From an uncultured Eubacteriales bacterium (lineage in GTDB: Bacteria > Bacillota > Clostridia > Oscillospirales > Acutalibacteraceae): DNA of 54,195 nucleotides. Position 1 is the stretch's first letter. Each line of letters begins with the position of its first letter. Under the pieces are notes generated by a model that saw nothing but the letters and a program-made list of their open reading frames with translations, ran no database searches and was not told where the DNA came from. Below are positions 32,886 to 41,375 of the stretch, piece after piece. A program made the position numbers and the translations under genes. The stretch is from positions 1 to 54,195 of the forward strand of contig CAKSGV010000014.1 in assembly GCA_934454845.1 (NCBI GenBank). Reading direction: 5' to 3'.

Positions 32886-34047
32886 TATTTTTTTGCAATT
32901 CTTTTGCCGAATCTTTTTCGACATTCTTGCGATTAACATAATTTCTGAACAACTGATAAAGCACGGATGCCGTGGGAACACCGATAAGCATACCTATAAA
33001 TCCAAAGGCCCCTCCCCCGACCGTTACTGCCACCAGCACCCAAATTCCGGGAAGACCGACGGATTTTCCTACCACTCTCGGATAAATAAGATTTCCCTCA
33101 AGTTGCTGCAAAATTATAATAAACACAACGAACCAAAACGCCTTGGAAGGATCTATAAATAAGATAAGAAAAGCTCCTATCGCAGTGCCTATAATTGAAC
33201 CGAAAACAGGGATCAGCGCAGTGAAGCCCACGAGAATCGAAACGGCTCCCGCATAAGGCATTTTAAATATCATCATTCCCAGGAAGCAAAGGCAACCTAT
33301 TATTACAGCCTCAACCAATTGTCCTGAAATAAAATTTGAAAATGTTTTATCGGTCAAAACTATTATATTATAAACTTTTTTGAAATGCTTTTCGGGTACT
33401 ATCGCATAAAGTGCTTTTTTTGCTTGCCTGCCGATTTTTTCTTTTTGAGCAAGAAGATAGGCGGCGAAAGCCAGCGCCAGCACGATATTGACAACGGTTG
33501 AGATCAAGGAAGAGGTAAGCTGCAAAGTCTTATTGACTATAATCTCGCCCTTATCTTTAAAATAATCCGTTATTTTAGTCGTAATTTTACTTAAGTCTAT
33601 CTTAAATTCGGGGAGAATATCTCCGTGTTTTTCAAAGAATTTAGAAACCTTTTTAAGCCATACATCGGCTTTTTTGGTATAATCGGGCAATGCTTCGATT
33701 ATCGTTTCCACAGTTTTTGTAACTTCGGGAATTATGATCAAAAACAGAGCTGCAATAATTCCCACTACTATTATAAAGCTTAAAATAAGGCAAACAGGTC
33801 TTTTAAGCTTTTTTGCAATATCTTTCTTTGAGTTTTTGAAAATTTTTATCCACAGCTTTTCAAGCGGTTTTAAAATTTCATTCATCACAAAAGCAATGCC
33901 CATTCCTACTAAGAACGGCGAAATTATGCTTAAAAATTTCAAAAGAAACGCACACACGCCCTTAAAATTCATAAGCACTAAAACAACAGCCGCTATTAAA
34001 GCTATCAGCATTGCCGCAAATTTAAAATTTTCTTTTGAGTTTTTCAT
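32878..34047 (-). CDS. AI-2E family transporter (UPF0118 permease)
   Basis: 389-residue membrane protein of the AI-2E exporter-like superfamily, which also includes Na+/H+ antiporters. About eight helices are visible, with a soluble segment between helices 3 and 4 (about 115-190), and the family C-terminal motif in LEGNLIYPRVVGKSVGLPG (about 313-331) followed by GGAFGFIGMLIGVPTASVLYQ. Substrate is not known. GAGG precedes the ATG. It is divergent from the alpha/beta hydrolase gene; its stop overlaps the promoter of the downstream corC/tlyC gene. Confidence 0.9.
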   Translation of the reverse strand: MKNSKENFKFAAMLIALIAAVVLVLMNFKGVCAFLLKFLSIISPFLVGMGIAFVMNEILKPLEKLWIKIFKNSKKDIAKKLKRPVCLILSFIIVVGIIAALFLIIIPEVTKTVETIIEALPDYTKKADVWLKKVSKFFEKHGDILPEFKIDLSKITTKITDYFKDKGEIIVNKTLQLTSSLISTVVNIVLALAFAAYLLAQKEKIGRQAKKALYAIVPEKHFKKVYNIIVLTDKTFSNFISGQLVEAVIIGCLCFLGMMIFKMPYAGAVSILVGFTALIPVFGSIIGTAIGAFLILFIDPSKAFWFVVFIIILQQLEGNLIYPRVVGKSVGLPGIWVLVAVTVGGGAFGFIGMLIGVPTASVLYQLFRNYVNRKNVEKDSAKELQKNID

Positions 34048-34062
34048 ATTAAAACCTCATTC

Positions 34063-34090
34063 TTGAAAAATATATGTTTTATGTTATAAT
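34063..34090 (+). promoter_or_regulatory. Sigma-A promoter of the alpha/beta hydrolase gene
   Basis: TTGAAA (34063-34068) and TATAAT (34085-34090) are separated by 16 nt; it excludes the in-frame ATG at 34074 as the start. Confidence 0.7.
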
Positions 34091-34115
34091 AATAAAAAAA
34101 ACGGATGGGAATAAA

Positions 34116-34922
34116 ATGGAAATTAAAAAAATATATCTTGATGAAAGCAAAAAAGCCTATCTTGAAGCATTTATCTGCTTTCCGCAAAAGGGATTTAAAA
34201 GAAAAGGAATTCTTATAATTCCCGGCGGAGGTTACGGAGAAGTATGTAAAGACAGAGAGGGATATCCTATAGCCGACGCTTTTGTGGCCCGCGGGTTTAA
34301 TGCATTTGTTCTTAATTACAGCGTGGGAATGAATAATAAATACCCTGCGGCTCTTATCGAAGCAACTAAGGCTATGAAACACATCAGAGAAAACAGCGAA
34401 GAATACGGAATTGATAAAGAAAAAGTTTTCGCAACGGGATTTTCCGCCGGCGGTCATCTCTGCGCCTGCCTCGGCACTATGTTTGCAAGAAAAGAGATAA
34501 AAGAAGCAATAAAAGATCTTGAATACGGAATAAATAAGCCTTATGGCATAATACCCGTTTATCCTGTAATTTCAGGAGTTTATCATCCTCATATGGGTAG
34601 CTTTTATAATCTTTTGGGAACTAAAGAGCCCACAAAAGAACAGCTTGAATACGTGAGCGCTGAACTCGCCGTAAATAAAGAAAGCTCGCCTGCCTATATC
34701 GTTTGCACTTCGAACGACGAAATTGTTCCTGCTTACAACTCTCTTATTTTTGCCAAAGCTTATCTTGATATTGGCAAAAAGGTGGAGCTTCATATTTATC
34801 CCGACGGACCTCACGGACTTGCCCTCGCAAACGCGATAACTTCCATAGGCTCCGAAAAATTCATCCGCCCCGATTTTGAAAAATGGATAGACGGGGCAGT
34901 ATTCTGGGCAAATAATTTATAA
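34116..34922 (+). CDS. Alpha/beta hydrolase, acetyl-esterase-like
   Basis: 268-residue cytoplasmic hydrolase. The oxyanion motif IPGGGYGEVCKDREG (about 35-49), nucleophile elbow GFSAGGH (about 107-113), acid region SNDEIVP and catalytic His in DGPHGLAL (about 230-237) are all present. It resembles BD-FAE/Axe-type carbohydrate esterases that remove acetyl or feruloyl groups from plant or host oligosaccharides. ATG 34116 is chosen because GGATGGGA lies 5 nt upstream and the promoter -10 box overlaps the upstream alternative. Substrate inferred from similarity. Confidence 0.88.
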   Translation: MEIKKIYLDESKKAYLEAFICFPQKGFKRKGILIIPGGGYGEVCKDREGYPIADAFVARGFNAFVLNYSVGMNNKYPAALIEATKAMKHIRENSEEYGIDKEKVFATGFSAGGHLCACLGTMFARKEIKEAIKDLEYGINKPYGIIPVYPVISGVYHPHMGSFYNLLGTKEPTKEQLEYVSAELAVNKESSPAYIVCTSNDEIVPAYNSLIFAKAYLDIGKKVELHIYPDGPHGLALANAITSIGSEKFIRPDFEKWIDGAVFWANNL

Positions 34923-34972
34923 TTATTTTAACATATATAACTTTTCTTTTCAATCATTAAGGGGGATTTTTT

Positions 34973-35659
34973 ATGCAAAAGTTAAAAACGATCTTATTAG
35001 GAATCATTTTGATCGGCATCGGCTCGGTTTTTGCGCTCAATGCCTTCGGAGTAAACACTTTAAACATTTTGTTTAAAGGCTGGTGGACATTGTTTATCAT
35101 CGTTCCCTGCTTTATCGGACTTATAACCGACAGAGATAAAACAGGCTCTGTAATAGGTCTTACAGTGGGTGTTATGTTACTGCTTTGCGAAAGAGGAATT
35201 CTCGCATTTAAGCTGTTCTGGAAATTGCTTGTCCCTGCAATCATTCTTATTATAGGCTTAAAGCTTATAATAAAAGGCCTTTTCTTTAGCGATAAAAAAG
35301 AAAATTGGGATCTAAGCAAATTTAAGCCGAATATGAATTATAAATCATGTAACGCCGTCTTTTCGGGCAGTAAGCTTGATTATACTAATGAGGTATTTAA
35401 AGGTGCTGATTTAAACGCAATGTTCGGCGGAGTCGACTGTAATTTAAGAAACGCAATAATTGAAAGTGACTGCTTCATAGAAGCAAACGCACTTTTTGGC
35501 GGAATAGATATTATTGTTCCAGATAATGTGAATGTTAAAATTAGTTCAAATTCACTTTTCGGCGGAGTCGACTGCAAGAAAAAGCCGCCGTTTAACCCCG
35601 AATTCAAAACTCTTTTCATTAAAGCCTCTGCGCTTTTCGGCGGAGTAGATATTAAATAA
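34973..35659 (+). CDS. LiaF-like membrane protein with four FGGVD repeats
   Basis: 228 residues: about four membrane helices (1-100), as in the N-terminal domain of LiaF/DUF5668 proteins, then a cytoplasmic or surface beta-helix-like tail. The tail holds four copies of the (A/S)LFGG(V/I)D motif (NAMFGGVD, NALFGGID, NSLFGGVD, SALFGGVD), about 23-31 residues apart, the pattern of the YvqF/LiaF C-terminal domain. LiaF restrains the LiaRS envelope-stress system in Bacillus, but no LiaRS genes are here. GGGGG ribosome site upstream. A perfect hairpin follows directly. Confidence 0.85.
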   Translation: MQKLKTILLGIILIGIGSVFALNAFGVNTLNILFKGWWTLFIIVPCFIGLITDRDKTGSVIGLTVGVMLLLCERGILAFKLFWKLLVPAIILIIGLKLIIKGLFFSDKKENWDLSKFKPNMNYKSCNAVFSGSKLDYTNEVFKGADLNAMFGGVDCNLRNAIIESDCFIEANALFGGIDIIVPDNVNVKISSNSLFGGVDCKKKPPFNPEFKTLFIKASALFGGVDIK

Positions 35660-35671
35660 AATAAAGAATAT

Positions 35672-35717
35672 AAAAACATATAACCACCATATATTTCTAT
35701 GGTGGTTATATGTTTTT
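35672..35717 (+). terminator. 20-bp hairpin covering the feoAB start codon
   Basis: 35672-35691 pairs perfectly with 35698-35717 (loop TATTTC), ending in T5. It looks like the terminator of the LiaF-like gene, but its 3' arm contains the only ribosome-site-like sequence (GGTGG, 35701-35705) and the ATG (35710) of feoAB. In any read-through RNA it would hide the start of feoAB. Confidence 0.75.
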
Positions 35718-37980
35718 ATGTGATTTAAAATCTGATGAGGGCGGATATATAAATGAACTGAAGGTTTCAGAAAGCAAAAAAAGACTGCTTACAAGCTTAG
35801 GCTTTAACCCGGGAGTTTATATAAGTGCCGAAGTTACGGCGAAAGCCGGTAACACGGTTATATACAATGCCGGAGGAACAAAAGTTGCCTTAAGATATGA
35901 AACCGCGAAAAACATTTCCGTTGCAAAAGAAAAACCGATCATAAAACCAAGCTTTGAAAAATTTGATGATTATTTTATTAAAGAGTCTTCTCTTATTAAA
36001 TCGGAAAACTTAAATATCGCGCTTGTGGGAAATCAGAATTGCGGAAAATCCACGCTTTTTAATCTTATCACGGGTGCCGATCAGCATATAGGCAACTTCC
36101 CGGGAGTAACCGTTGAGAAAAAAACGGCAAGGCTTAAAACCAAAAAATATATAACCGTTACGGACCTTCCGGGCATTTATTCTCTTTCGCCTATCACTAC
36201 CGAAGAAAGGGTTACAAGGGATTTTATTTTGCGTGAAAAGCCAAACGGAATTATCAATATTATCGACGCTTCGCATTTAAACCGCGGACTGAGTCTGACT
36301 TTTCAGCTTTTAAAACTCGAAATCCCAGTGGTTATGGCGCTTAATATGATGGATGAAGTAAAAAAATCGGGAATAACTATAGATATCAAAAAAATCGAAG
36401 AAATACTTAAAATTCCCGTTATTCCTATATCCGCTTCAAAAAATGAGGGGATAGATAAGCTTATTTCTTCTGCGGTTTATACCTTTAAAAATAATATTCA
36501 TCATAAATATCTTTTGCATTTCGCAAAATCGGAGGAAAACACCGCTTTAAACAATTATCTTAAAGGAATAGAAAATATTTTGATTTCATCAAAGACCGCT
36601 TTAAACATTCCGCCGGTATTCGCAGCGGAAAAGATTCTTGAAGATAAAACCGATTTTTTCGGTCTTAATTCAGAAGAAACAAAGCGCTGCAAGGATTTGA
36701 TAAATTCAGTTGAATCTTATTATAAAAAAGAACCATGCGATGTTATAGCCGAAAAAAGATACGAATTTTCAAATCTTTTGATTTTAAAAGCTGTAAAAAA
36801 TCCCGATAATATAAAAAACAAATCTAAAATCGCTGATAAAATACTTTGCGAAAAATGTACTTCGTTTATTATTTTTTCAGTTATAATGATGTTCATTTTA
36901 TATGTAACATTCGGATCTTTAGGCCCGATTTTGCAAAATCTGCTATTAAATTCAACTGATAAGCTCAACACGGAATTAATAGGTTTATTAGCGAGTTTTA
37001 ATGTAAATAAGCAATTAATTTCACTTATAAGCGGAGGAATTCTGCAAGGCATTTCGGCAGTACTTAGCTTTATCCCTATGATACTTTTACTTCTTTTCTT
37101 TTTAACTCTGCTTGAGGACAGCGGTTATCTTGCCCGAATAGCCTTTATATTTGACGGAATAATGAAAAAGGTCAATTTAAGCGGAAAAAGCGTAGTACCG
37201 CTGCTCACGGGTTTCGGGTGCAGTGTTCCGGCTATTTTGGCAGTGAGAACGTTAAAAGGAGAAAATGAGCGAAAAACCACCGCCGGACTTATACCTTTTA
37301 TGAGCTGTTCTGCAAAGTTGCCTGTTTTTATCTATCTTTGCAATATTTTAAACTGCAAAAACAAAGGTTTTATAATTTCGATGCTTTATCTTACAGGAAT
37401 ATTGCTGGCTATTGCCGCGGCGGCAGTGAAATCGAAAAAAAGCGGCTTTAAAAATACATCTTCTTTTATCCTTGAAATTCCGGAATACAGAATGCCGAGA
37501 TTTAAAAATGTTATTAAACTGCTTTTCCATAAAACGAAGGATTTTATAATAAGAACTTTTACTGTGATCTTTCTTATGAGTATTCTTTTCTGGTTTTTAA
37601 AAAGCTATGATTTAAGCCTTAATTCTTGCTTACCGGAAAACAGTATTCTTTCTTATATATCAGGGCTTATTTCCCCTGCTTTTGCTCCGATAGGACTTAA
37701 CGATTGGAGAATAACAGCCTCCCTTTTTGCCGGCTTTGCCGCAAAGGAAAATCTTGTTTCGTCGCTGGAAATTTTAGATTTCAATAGCGGTGCATTTGAT
37801 TTATATACGATAGCTCCTTTAATGATATTTTGCCTGCTTTATTCGCCCTGTGTGGCGGCGATCGCGGCTCAAAAAAAGGAATTCGGCATTAAAAGTGCTT
37901 TTTCCACTGTTTTATTTCAATGCGCCATTGCATACATATCGGCGCTTATATTAAGAACGATTTTAATAATTTTTATATAA
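35710..37980 (+). CDS. feoB: FeoA-FeoB fusion, ferrous iron transporter
   Basis: 756 residues. Residues 1-75 are a FeoA-type SH3-like domain (M-F-L-C-D-L-K start, GFNPGVYISAE). Residues about 100-270 are the FeoB G-protein with G1 GNQNCGKST (107-115), switch NFPGVTVEKK, G3 DLPG, and G4 NMMDE. The rest is the membrane domain with Gate motifs (LLTGFGCSVPAIL, SCSAKLPVFIYL). It imports Fe2+ under anoxic conditions. G4 normally reads NxxD; it is intact. FeoA is usually a separate gene. The start codon lies in a hairpin. No clear Fur box is seen; the next gene is an Rrf2 regulator. Confidence 0.95.
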   Translation: MFLCDLKSDEGGYINELKVSESKKRLLTSLGFNPGVYISAEVTAKAGNTVIYNAGGTKVALRYETAKNISVAKEKPIIKPSFEKFDDYFIKESSLIKSENLNIALVGNQNCGKSTLFNLITGADQHIGNFPGVTVEKKTARLKTKKYITVTDLPGIYSLSPITTEERVTRDFILREKPNGIINIIDASHLNRGLSLTFQLLKLEIPVVMALNMMDEVKKSGITIDIKKIEEILKIPVIPISASKNEGIDKLISSAVYTFKNNIHHKYLLHFAKSEENTALNNYLKGIENILISSKTALNIPPVFAAEKILEDKTDFFGLNSEETKRCKDLINSVESYYKKEPCDVIAEKRYEFSNLLILKAVKNPDNIKNKSKIADKILCEKCTSFIIFSVIMMFILYVTFGSLGPILQNLLLNSTDKLNTELIGLLASFNVNKQLISLISGGILQGISAVLSFIPMILLLLFFLTLLEDSGYLARIAFIFDGIMKKVNLSGKSVVPLLTGFGCSVPAILAVRTLKGENERKTTAGLIPFMSCSAKLPVFIYLCNILNCKNKGFIISMLYLTGILLAIAAAAVKSKKSGFKNTSSFILEIPEYRMPRFKNVIKLLFHKTKDFIIRTFTVIFLMSILFWFLKSYDLSLNSCLPENSILSYISGLISPAFAPIGLNDWRITASLFAGFAAKENLVSSLEILDFNSGAFDLYTIAPLMIFCLLYSPCVAAIAAQKKEFGIKSAFSTVLFQCAIAYISALILRTILIIFI

Positions 37981-37986
37981 AGACTG

Positions 37987-38015
37987 TTGATTTTTAAAAA
38001 ACAGAGTAGTATAAT
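37987..38015 (+). promoter_or_regulatory. Sigma-A promoter of the Rrf2 gene
   Basis: TTGATT (37987-37992) and TATAAT (38010-38015) are 17 nt apart, just after the feoAB stop. Confidence 0.75.
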
Positions 38016-38047
38016 ATGTTTATAAAAATCCTAAAGGAGATTTTTAA

Positions 38048-38446
38048 ATGCTTATTTCTACAAAAGGGCGCTATGCGCTCAGAGTTATGATAGATCTTGC
38101 AACTCATTCGCAAGACGGGTTTATTCCCCTCCCCGTTGTAGCGGATAGGCAGGGCATTTCAGAAAAATATCTTGAAAGCATAATCTCTGTTTTATCAAAA
38201 GCAGAGCTTGTAAAAGGAGTCCGCGGAAAAAACGGAGGATATATGCTTTGCAGAAAGCCGGAAGAATACACCGCCGGAGAAATTTTAAGGCTCACCGAGG
38301 GTACTTTGGCACCTGTCGCCTGCTTAGAGGGAAAAGAAAATGCTTGCGCAAGGTCTAAAGACTGCCCTACTCTTCCTTTATGGAAAAAGCTTGACGGTGC
38401 TATAGAAGAATGCCTTGATTCTGTAAAGCTATCGGATCTGATTTAA
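38048..38446 (+). CDS. Rrf2-family regulator with IscR-like cysteines
   Basis: 132-residue winged-helix regulator. The N-terminal MLISTKGRYALRVMIDLA is typical of the family, and the helix-turn-helix spans about 27-60. Three cysteines, C-x7-C-x5-C (ACLEGKENACARSKDC, about 97-112), correspond to the Fe-S ligands of IscR, so an iron-sulfur or redox sensor is likely. AAAGGAG precedes the ATG. The gene is alone between its own promoter and a terminator; no iscS or iscU lies beside it. Position after feoAB suggests an iron-related regulon, which is inference. Confidence 0.9.
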   Translation: MLISTKGRYALRVMIDLATHSQDGFIPLPVVADRQGISEKYLESIISVLSKAELVKGVRGKNGGYMLCRKPEEYTAGEILRLTEGTLAPVACLEGKENACARSKDCPTLPLWKKLDGAIEECLDSVKLSDLI

Positions 38447-38452
38447 AAAAAT

Positions 38453-38485
38453 AAAAAGTATTTCGTGGTCACGAAATACTTTTTT
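38453..38485. terminator. Bidirectional terminator between rrf2 and DUF1015 genes
   Basis: AAAAAGTATTTCGTG (38453-38467) pairs with CACGAAATACTTTTT (38470-38484), with a very short loop, between convergent genes. Confidence 0.85.
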
Positions 38486-38489
38486 GCTT

Positions 38490-39689
38490 TTACTTTATTT
38501 TTCTTGCTTCGAGATAAAATCTTTTATCATCGGAATGACCCATTGAAAATGTTTTTCTCGGCAAAGAACCATCTGACAAAACCGCGGCAAAAAGATCGTT
38601 TTTATTCATTCCGTCAAAGAGAATTCCGAGAGTATTTTCTTTTTTGGATAGAGCTTTTACCGAAGTTTCATCGTGAATATAATCAACATCAGCTTCTTTG
38701 TGATTTTTTAAATAATCGTCAATAAAAGGCTGAAGTGCGGCAACTGCGAGCTTTTCGCGGATCTTTAATTTCTTTTTTATTTGCTTATCACCAAAAATAA
38801 AGGTGAATTCCTTTTCATTTTGCCCGCCCGAATTTTCACAGAAATTGCTGAATTCTTCTATGAAATATTCAGGATCGATATTAAATAAAACTCTGAATAT
38901 CGGCTCAAAATCAAGCGCGGGATCATGGATATTTACGATTTCGACCAACGCATATCTGTTTAAAGCTCCGGGGTTTTGCTCATAGCATTTTTTCGCCGTT
39001 GCGAGGGAATGGTTACCGTCGCCTACGACAAACAAAAGTCCGTTATTCAACTCTGAAATTTTTTCGAGTATCTCAAGAACTAATTTTTCGCCGTTTCTAT
39101 CGATTTTAAAGCCAGAAATACTTCCTGCGTTTTGCATAAGCTTAAAATCATAAATTTTTTTATAATTTGCGTTATTCTCTTCAAGAGTTTTGAACAGCTC
39201 GTTTTCAGGATCGTTGAATAGGAGCATAATATGCGGAATTTCAAGCGGAGAATCTTTCCTTATCTCAACTCTTGGAGGAATTCTCGAAAGCACTGTTTCC
39301 TCGGTTGCTCTAACAGCCGCGTTATTCTTTTTAGAAAATTCATAACTTTGAAGATCTATTTTTCCTATAAGACCGCGTCTTAACCGGCCGTCGCTCTGAA
39401 TTCTTTTTACATAAACAAAAGAGTTTTTATATTGCTTAAATAAATTCACATTGAGATAATCGCGCATTTTCTCATTAGCTTGCTTTATCTTAGCGGAATT
39501 ATCCGAAGATAAAAAAGCTTCGGGAAGAATGCAGTTAAAGGAGGAGGGGTATGTAGATACCTCTTTTTTAACCCTGTACCAATATTCCGGTTCGGAGGTA
39601 TATTGATCGCAGGCAATTACTGCCCACTTTGTAAGATCCGAAACCGGCACAAGAATATCAGCCTGTGAAAAACAAATTTTATTATCCAT
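38490..39689 (-). CDS. DUF1015 family protein
   Basis: 399 residues matching DUF1015: DLTKWAVIACDQYTSEPEYW (about 17-36), LRRGLIGKIDLQSYE (about 103), RATEETVLSRIPPRVEIRK (about 127) and the conserved GDGNHSLATAK (about 222). Members are widespread, often near serine or glycerate metabolism genes, and no biochemical role is established that I know of. The gene lies downstream of a lipoprotein gene but behind a terminator hairpin, so it is probably independent. Confidence 0.9.
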   Translation of the reverse strand: MDNKICFSQADILVPVSDLTKWAVIACDQYTSEPEYWYRVKKEVSTYPSSFNCILPEAFLSSDNSAKIKQANEKMRDYLNVNLFKQYKNSFVYVKRIQSDGRLRRGLIGKIDLQSYEFSKKNNAAVRATEETVLSRIPPRVEIRKDSPLEIPHIMLLFNDPENELFKTLEENNANYKKIYDFKLMQNAGSISGFKIDRNGEKLVLEILEKISELNNGLLFVVGDGNHSLATAKKCYEQNPGALNRYALVEIVNIHDPALDFEPIFRVLFNIDPEYFIEEFSNFCENSGGQNEKEFTFIFGDKQIKKKLKIREKLAVAALQPFIDDYLKNHKEADVDYIHDETSVKALSKKENTLGILFDGMNKNDLFAAVLSDGSLPRKTFSMGHSDDKRFYLEARKIK

Positions 39690-39709
39690 AATTTTCTCCG
39701 TGAAATTTT

Positions 39710-39735
39710 AAAAGCCGCTTTATTTAGCAGCTTTT
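39710..39735 (-). terminator. Terminator after the lipoprotein gene
   Basis: On the minus strand AAAAGCTGC pairs with GCGGCTTTT (one G-U), loop TAAATAAA, followed by a T-rich stretch. Confidence 0.6.
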
Positions 39736-39738
39736 ATT

Positions 39739-40461
39739 TTAATATTTTGAAATTTTTACCGAAAGAACAGTATCGTTGGCAACATCGACATTAATATTCA
39801 TTTTGCTCTTTTTATCATTTTTGCTGATAAAATAATCAAGCGAATAATTATTGCCGTCAGTTGTGTAAAAATGAGATGGAGCACCGAGATAATCAATTAT
39901 ATCGGTGATAGCACTGCCGTTATTTACACCGTTGATCCAAAACTGCCCATATTTGGATTCCTTAATATTCAAAGAATTTTCGGGTATAGAATATTCTACA
40001 ATATCGCACTTTTTAAGTTTTAAAGATGATTTTTCGGAATTGTAAAACACGGCCGTGATAATATTACCGTATTCATTTTCGAAAATTACCTCGCGAGTAT
40101 CTCCTGCAAAGACCGATTCGCTTTCATCGTAACCGGAGCTAAGCTTCCAACCCTTTTTTATAAAATCCTTATAATCTGTGGGAAGAATGAGCTCGCTGCC
40201 GGAATAAGTTATTTTATACTCAAATTTTCTGCCGAGATAAATATCGGCATAATTTTCTTCATCATACTTACTGATATCAAAGAAATTTGACATAACAGTA
40301 TCGGAAGATTTTATTTCGGGTATCTGCGAAGCTGATTTTTCGGACTGCGGCTCGGAGCTTTCAACACCGTAGCTTTTATCCACAGGATCACAGCCGGAAA
40401 AAACCATTACCGCCAACAAAACAGGCAGAAAAGATAAAAAAACTTTTTTTAATTTTTTCAT
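39739..40461 (-). CDS. Lipoprotein of unknown function
   Basis: 240 residues. The N-terminal MKKLKKVFLSFLPVLLAV is a signal peptide and VFSGC a lipobox (Cys about 23), so it is a surface lipoprotein. A Ser/Glu-rich linker follows. No known domain is recognised in the rest (YIDYLGAPSHFY-like C-terminus with an alternating beta pattern). ATG 40461 is chosen because AAAGGG lies 10 nt upstream and it gives a normal signal peptide; a TTG at 40479 overlaps that ribosome site. Located after the ribF operon on the same strand, 58 nt downstream of nothing else: it starts upstream of no shared gene. Confidence 0.8.
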   Translation of the reverse strand: MKKLKKVFLSFLPVLLAVMVFSGCDPVDKSYGVESSEPQSEKSASQIPEIKSSDTVMSNFFDISKYDEENYADIYLGRKFEYKITYSGSELILPTDYKDFIKKGWKLSSGYDESESVFAGDTREVIFENEYGNIITAVFYNSEKSSLKLKKCDIVEYSIPENSLNIKESKYGQFWINGVNNGSAITDIIDYLGAPSHFYTTDGNNYSLDYFISKNDKKSKMNINVDVANDTVLSVKISKY

Positions 40462-40537
40462 AGCCGACAGCCCTTTCAAAAAACTTCTTATAATCTATTC
40501 TATTATTATTATATCTAAAAGTCAACAAAATTTCAAA

Positions 40538-41371
40538 TTATTCGGTTAAATCTTTTTTTACCTGTATTTTAAGTTCTGAAAGAGAAGAAAATCTTCTTTC
40601 TTCTCTTATAAACTTTTTAAGAGAAACTCTTATATTCTTGCCGTAAATATCTCCGCTGAAATCTTTTATATAAGTTTCGCAAAGCACCCTGTCCGAACCG
40701 ACGGTAGGTTTTACTCCGACATTGGAAATTCCGCTATAAATCTTATCATCAATTTTAACTTCAGACTTGTAAGCTCCGAAAAGTGGAGTTACAAGTGCAC
40801 TCGGAAAGATTTGATTCGCCGTCGGAAAACCTAATTTTTCACCTATTTGATTTCCTTTGATAACTTCTCCCGAAAAAGAAAAAGGCATAAATAACAAATT
40901 GTTTGCCTTATCTATTTTCCCTCTCTTTACCATTTCTCTGATAATTGAAGAAGAGATTATTTCACCCTCGGTTTTTTTAGGCTCTGAAACTAACGCCTTA
41001 ATATTATTTTTTAAGCAGTAGTCCTGCAAAAGAGAAGTATCTCCCTCAGCATTTTTCCCAAATCTGAAATTAAATCCGCAGGCAATAGCAGAGGGTAAAA
41101 ATTCGGAATTTATTTTTTCAAGAAAATCTTTTGCCCTAATATTTTTCACTTTCAAAAAATCAAGCTCGCAGATATTTTTTACGCCTAAGGTTTTAAGCGC
41201 CGAGCGCTTATCTTCGGGCAGCATTAAAAGCCCCGATGAAGAGCCGAAATAAAATTTGGGAGGTTTTTGAAATGTGACGGCTGTTATTTCATAATCCGAA
41301 ACACTATCAATCACCGCCGTGTGACCGCGGTGAATACCGTCGAACGTTCCGAGGATCACAGCTTTTTCCAA
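40538..41371 (-). CDS. ribF: Bifunctional riboflavin kinase/FAD synthetase
   Basis: Makes FMN from riboflavin and then FAD. The N-terminal nucleotidyltransferase has GTFDGIHRGHTAVI (8-21) with the HxGH-like motif, and SSSIIREMVKRGKI (about 145). The C-terminal kinase domain has GEKLGFPTAN (about 180) and GISNVGVKPTVG (about 216). The 277 residues are slightly short of the usual 310 but both domains are complete. Last gene of the rimP-to-ribF operon, 4 nt after truB. Confidence 0.96.
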   Translation of the reverse strand: MEKAVILGTFDGIHRGHTAVIDSVSDYEITAVTFQKPPKFYFGSSSGLLMLPEDKRSALKTLGVKNICELDFLKVKNIRAKDFLEKINSEFLPSAIACGFNFRFGKNAEGDTSLLQDYCLKNNIKALVSEPKKTEGEIISSSIIREMVKRGKIDKANNLLFMPFSFSGEVIKGNQIGEKLGFPTANQIFPSALVTPLFGAYKSEVKIDDKIYSGISNVGVKPTVGSDRVLCETYIKDFSGDIYGKNIRVSLKKFIREERRFSSLSELKIQVKKDLTE

Positions 41372-41375
41372 AGTT

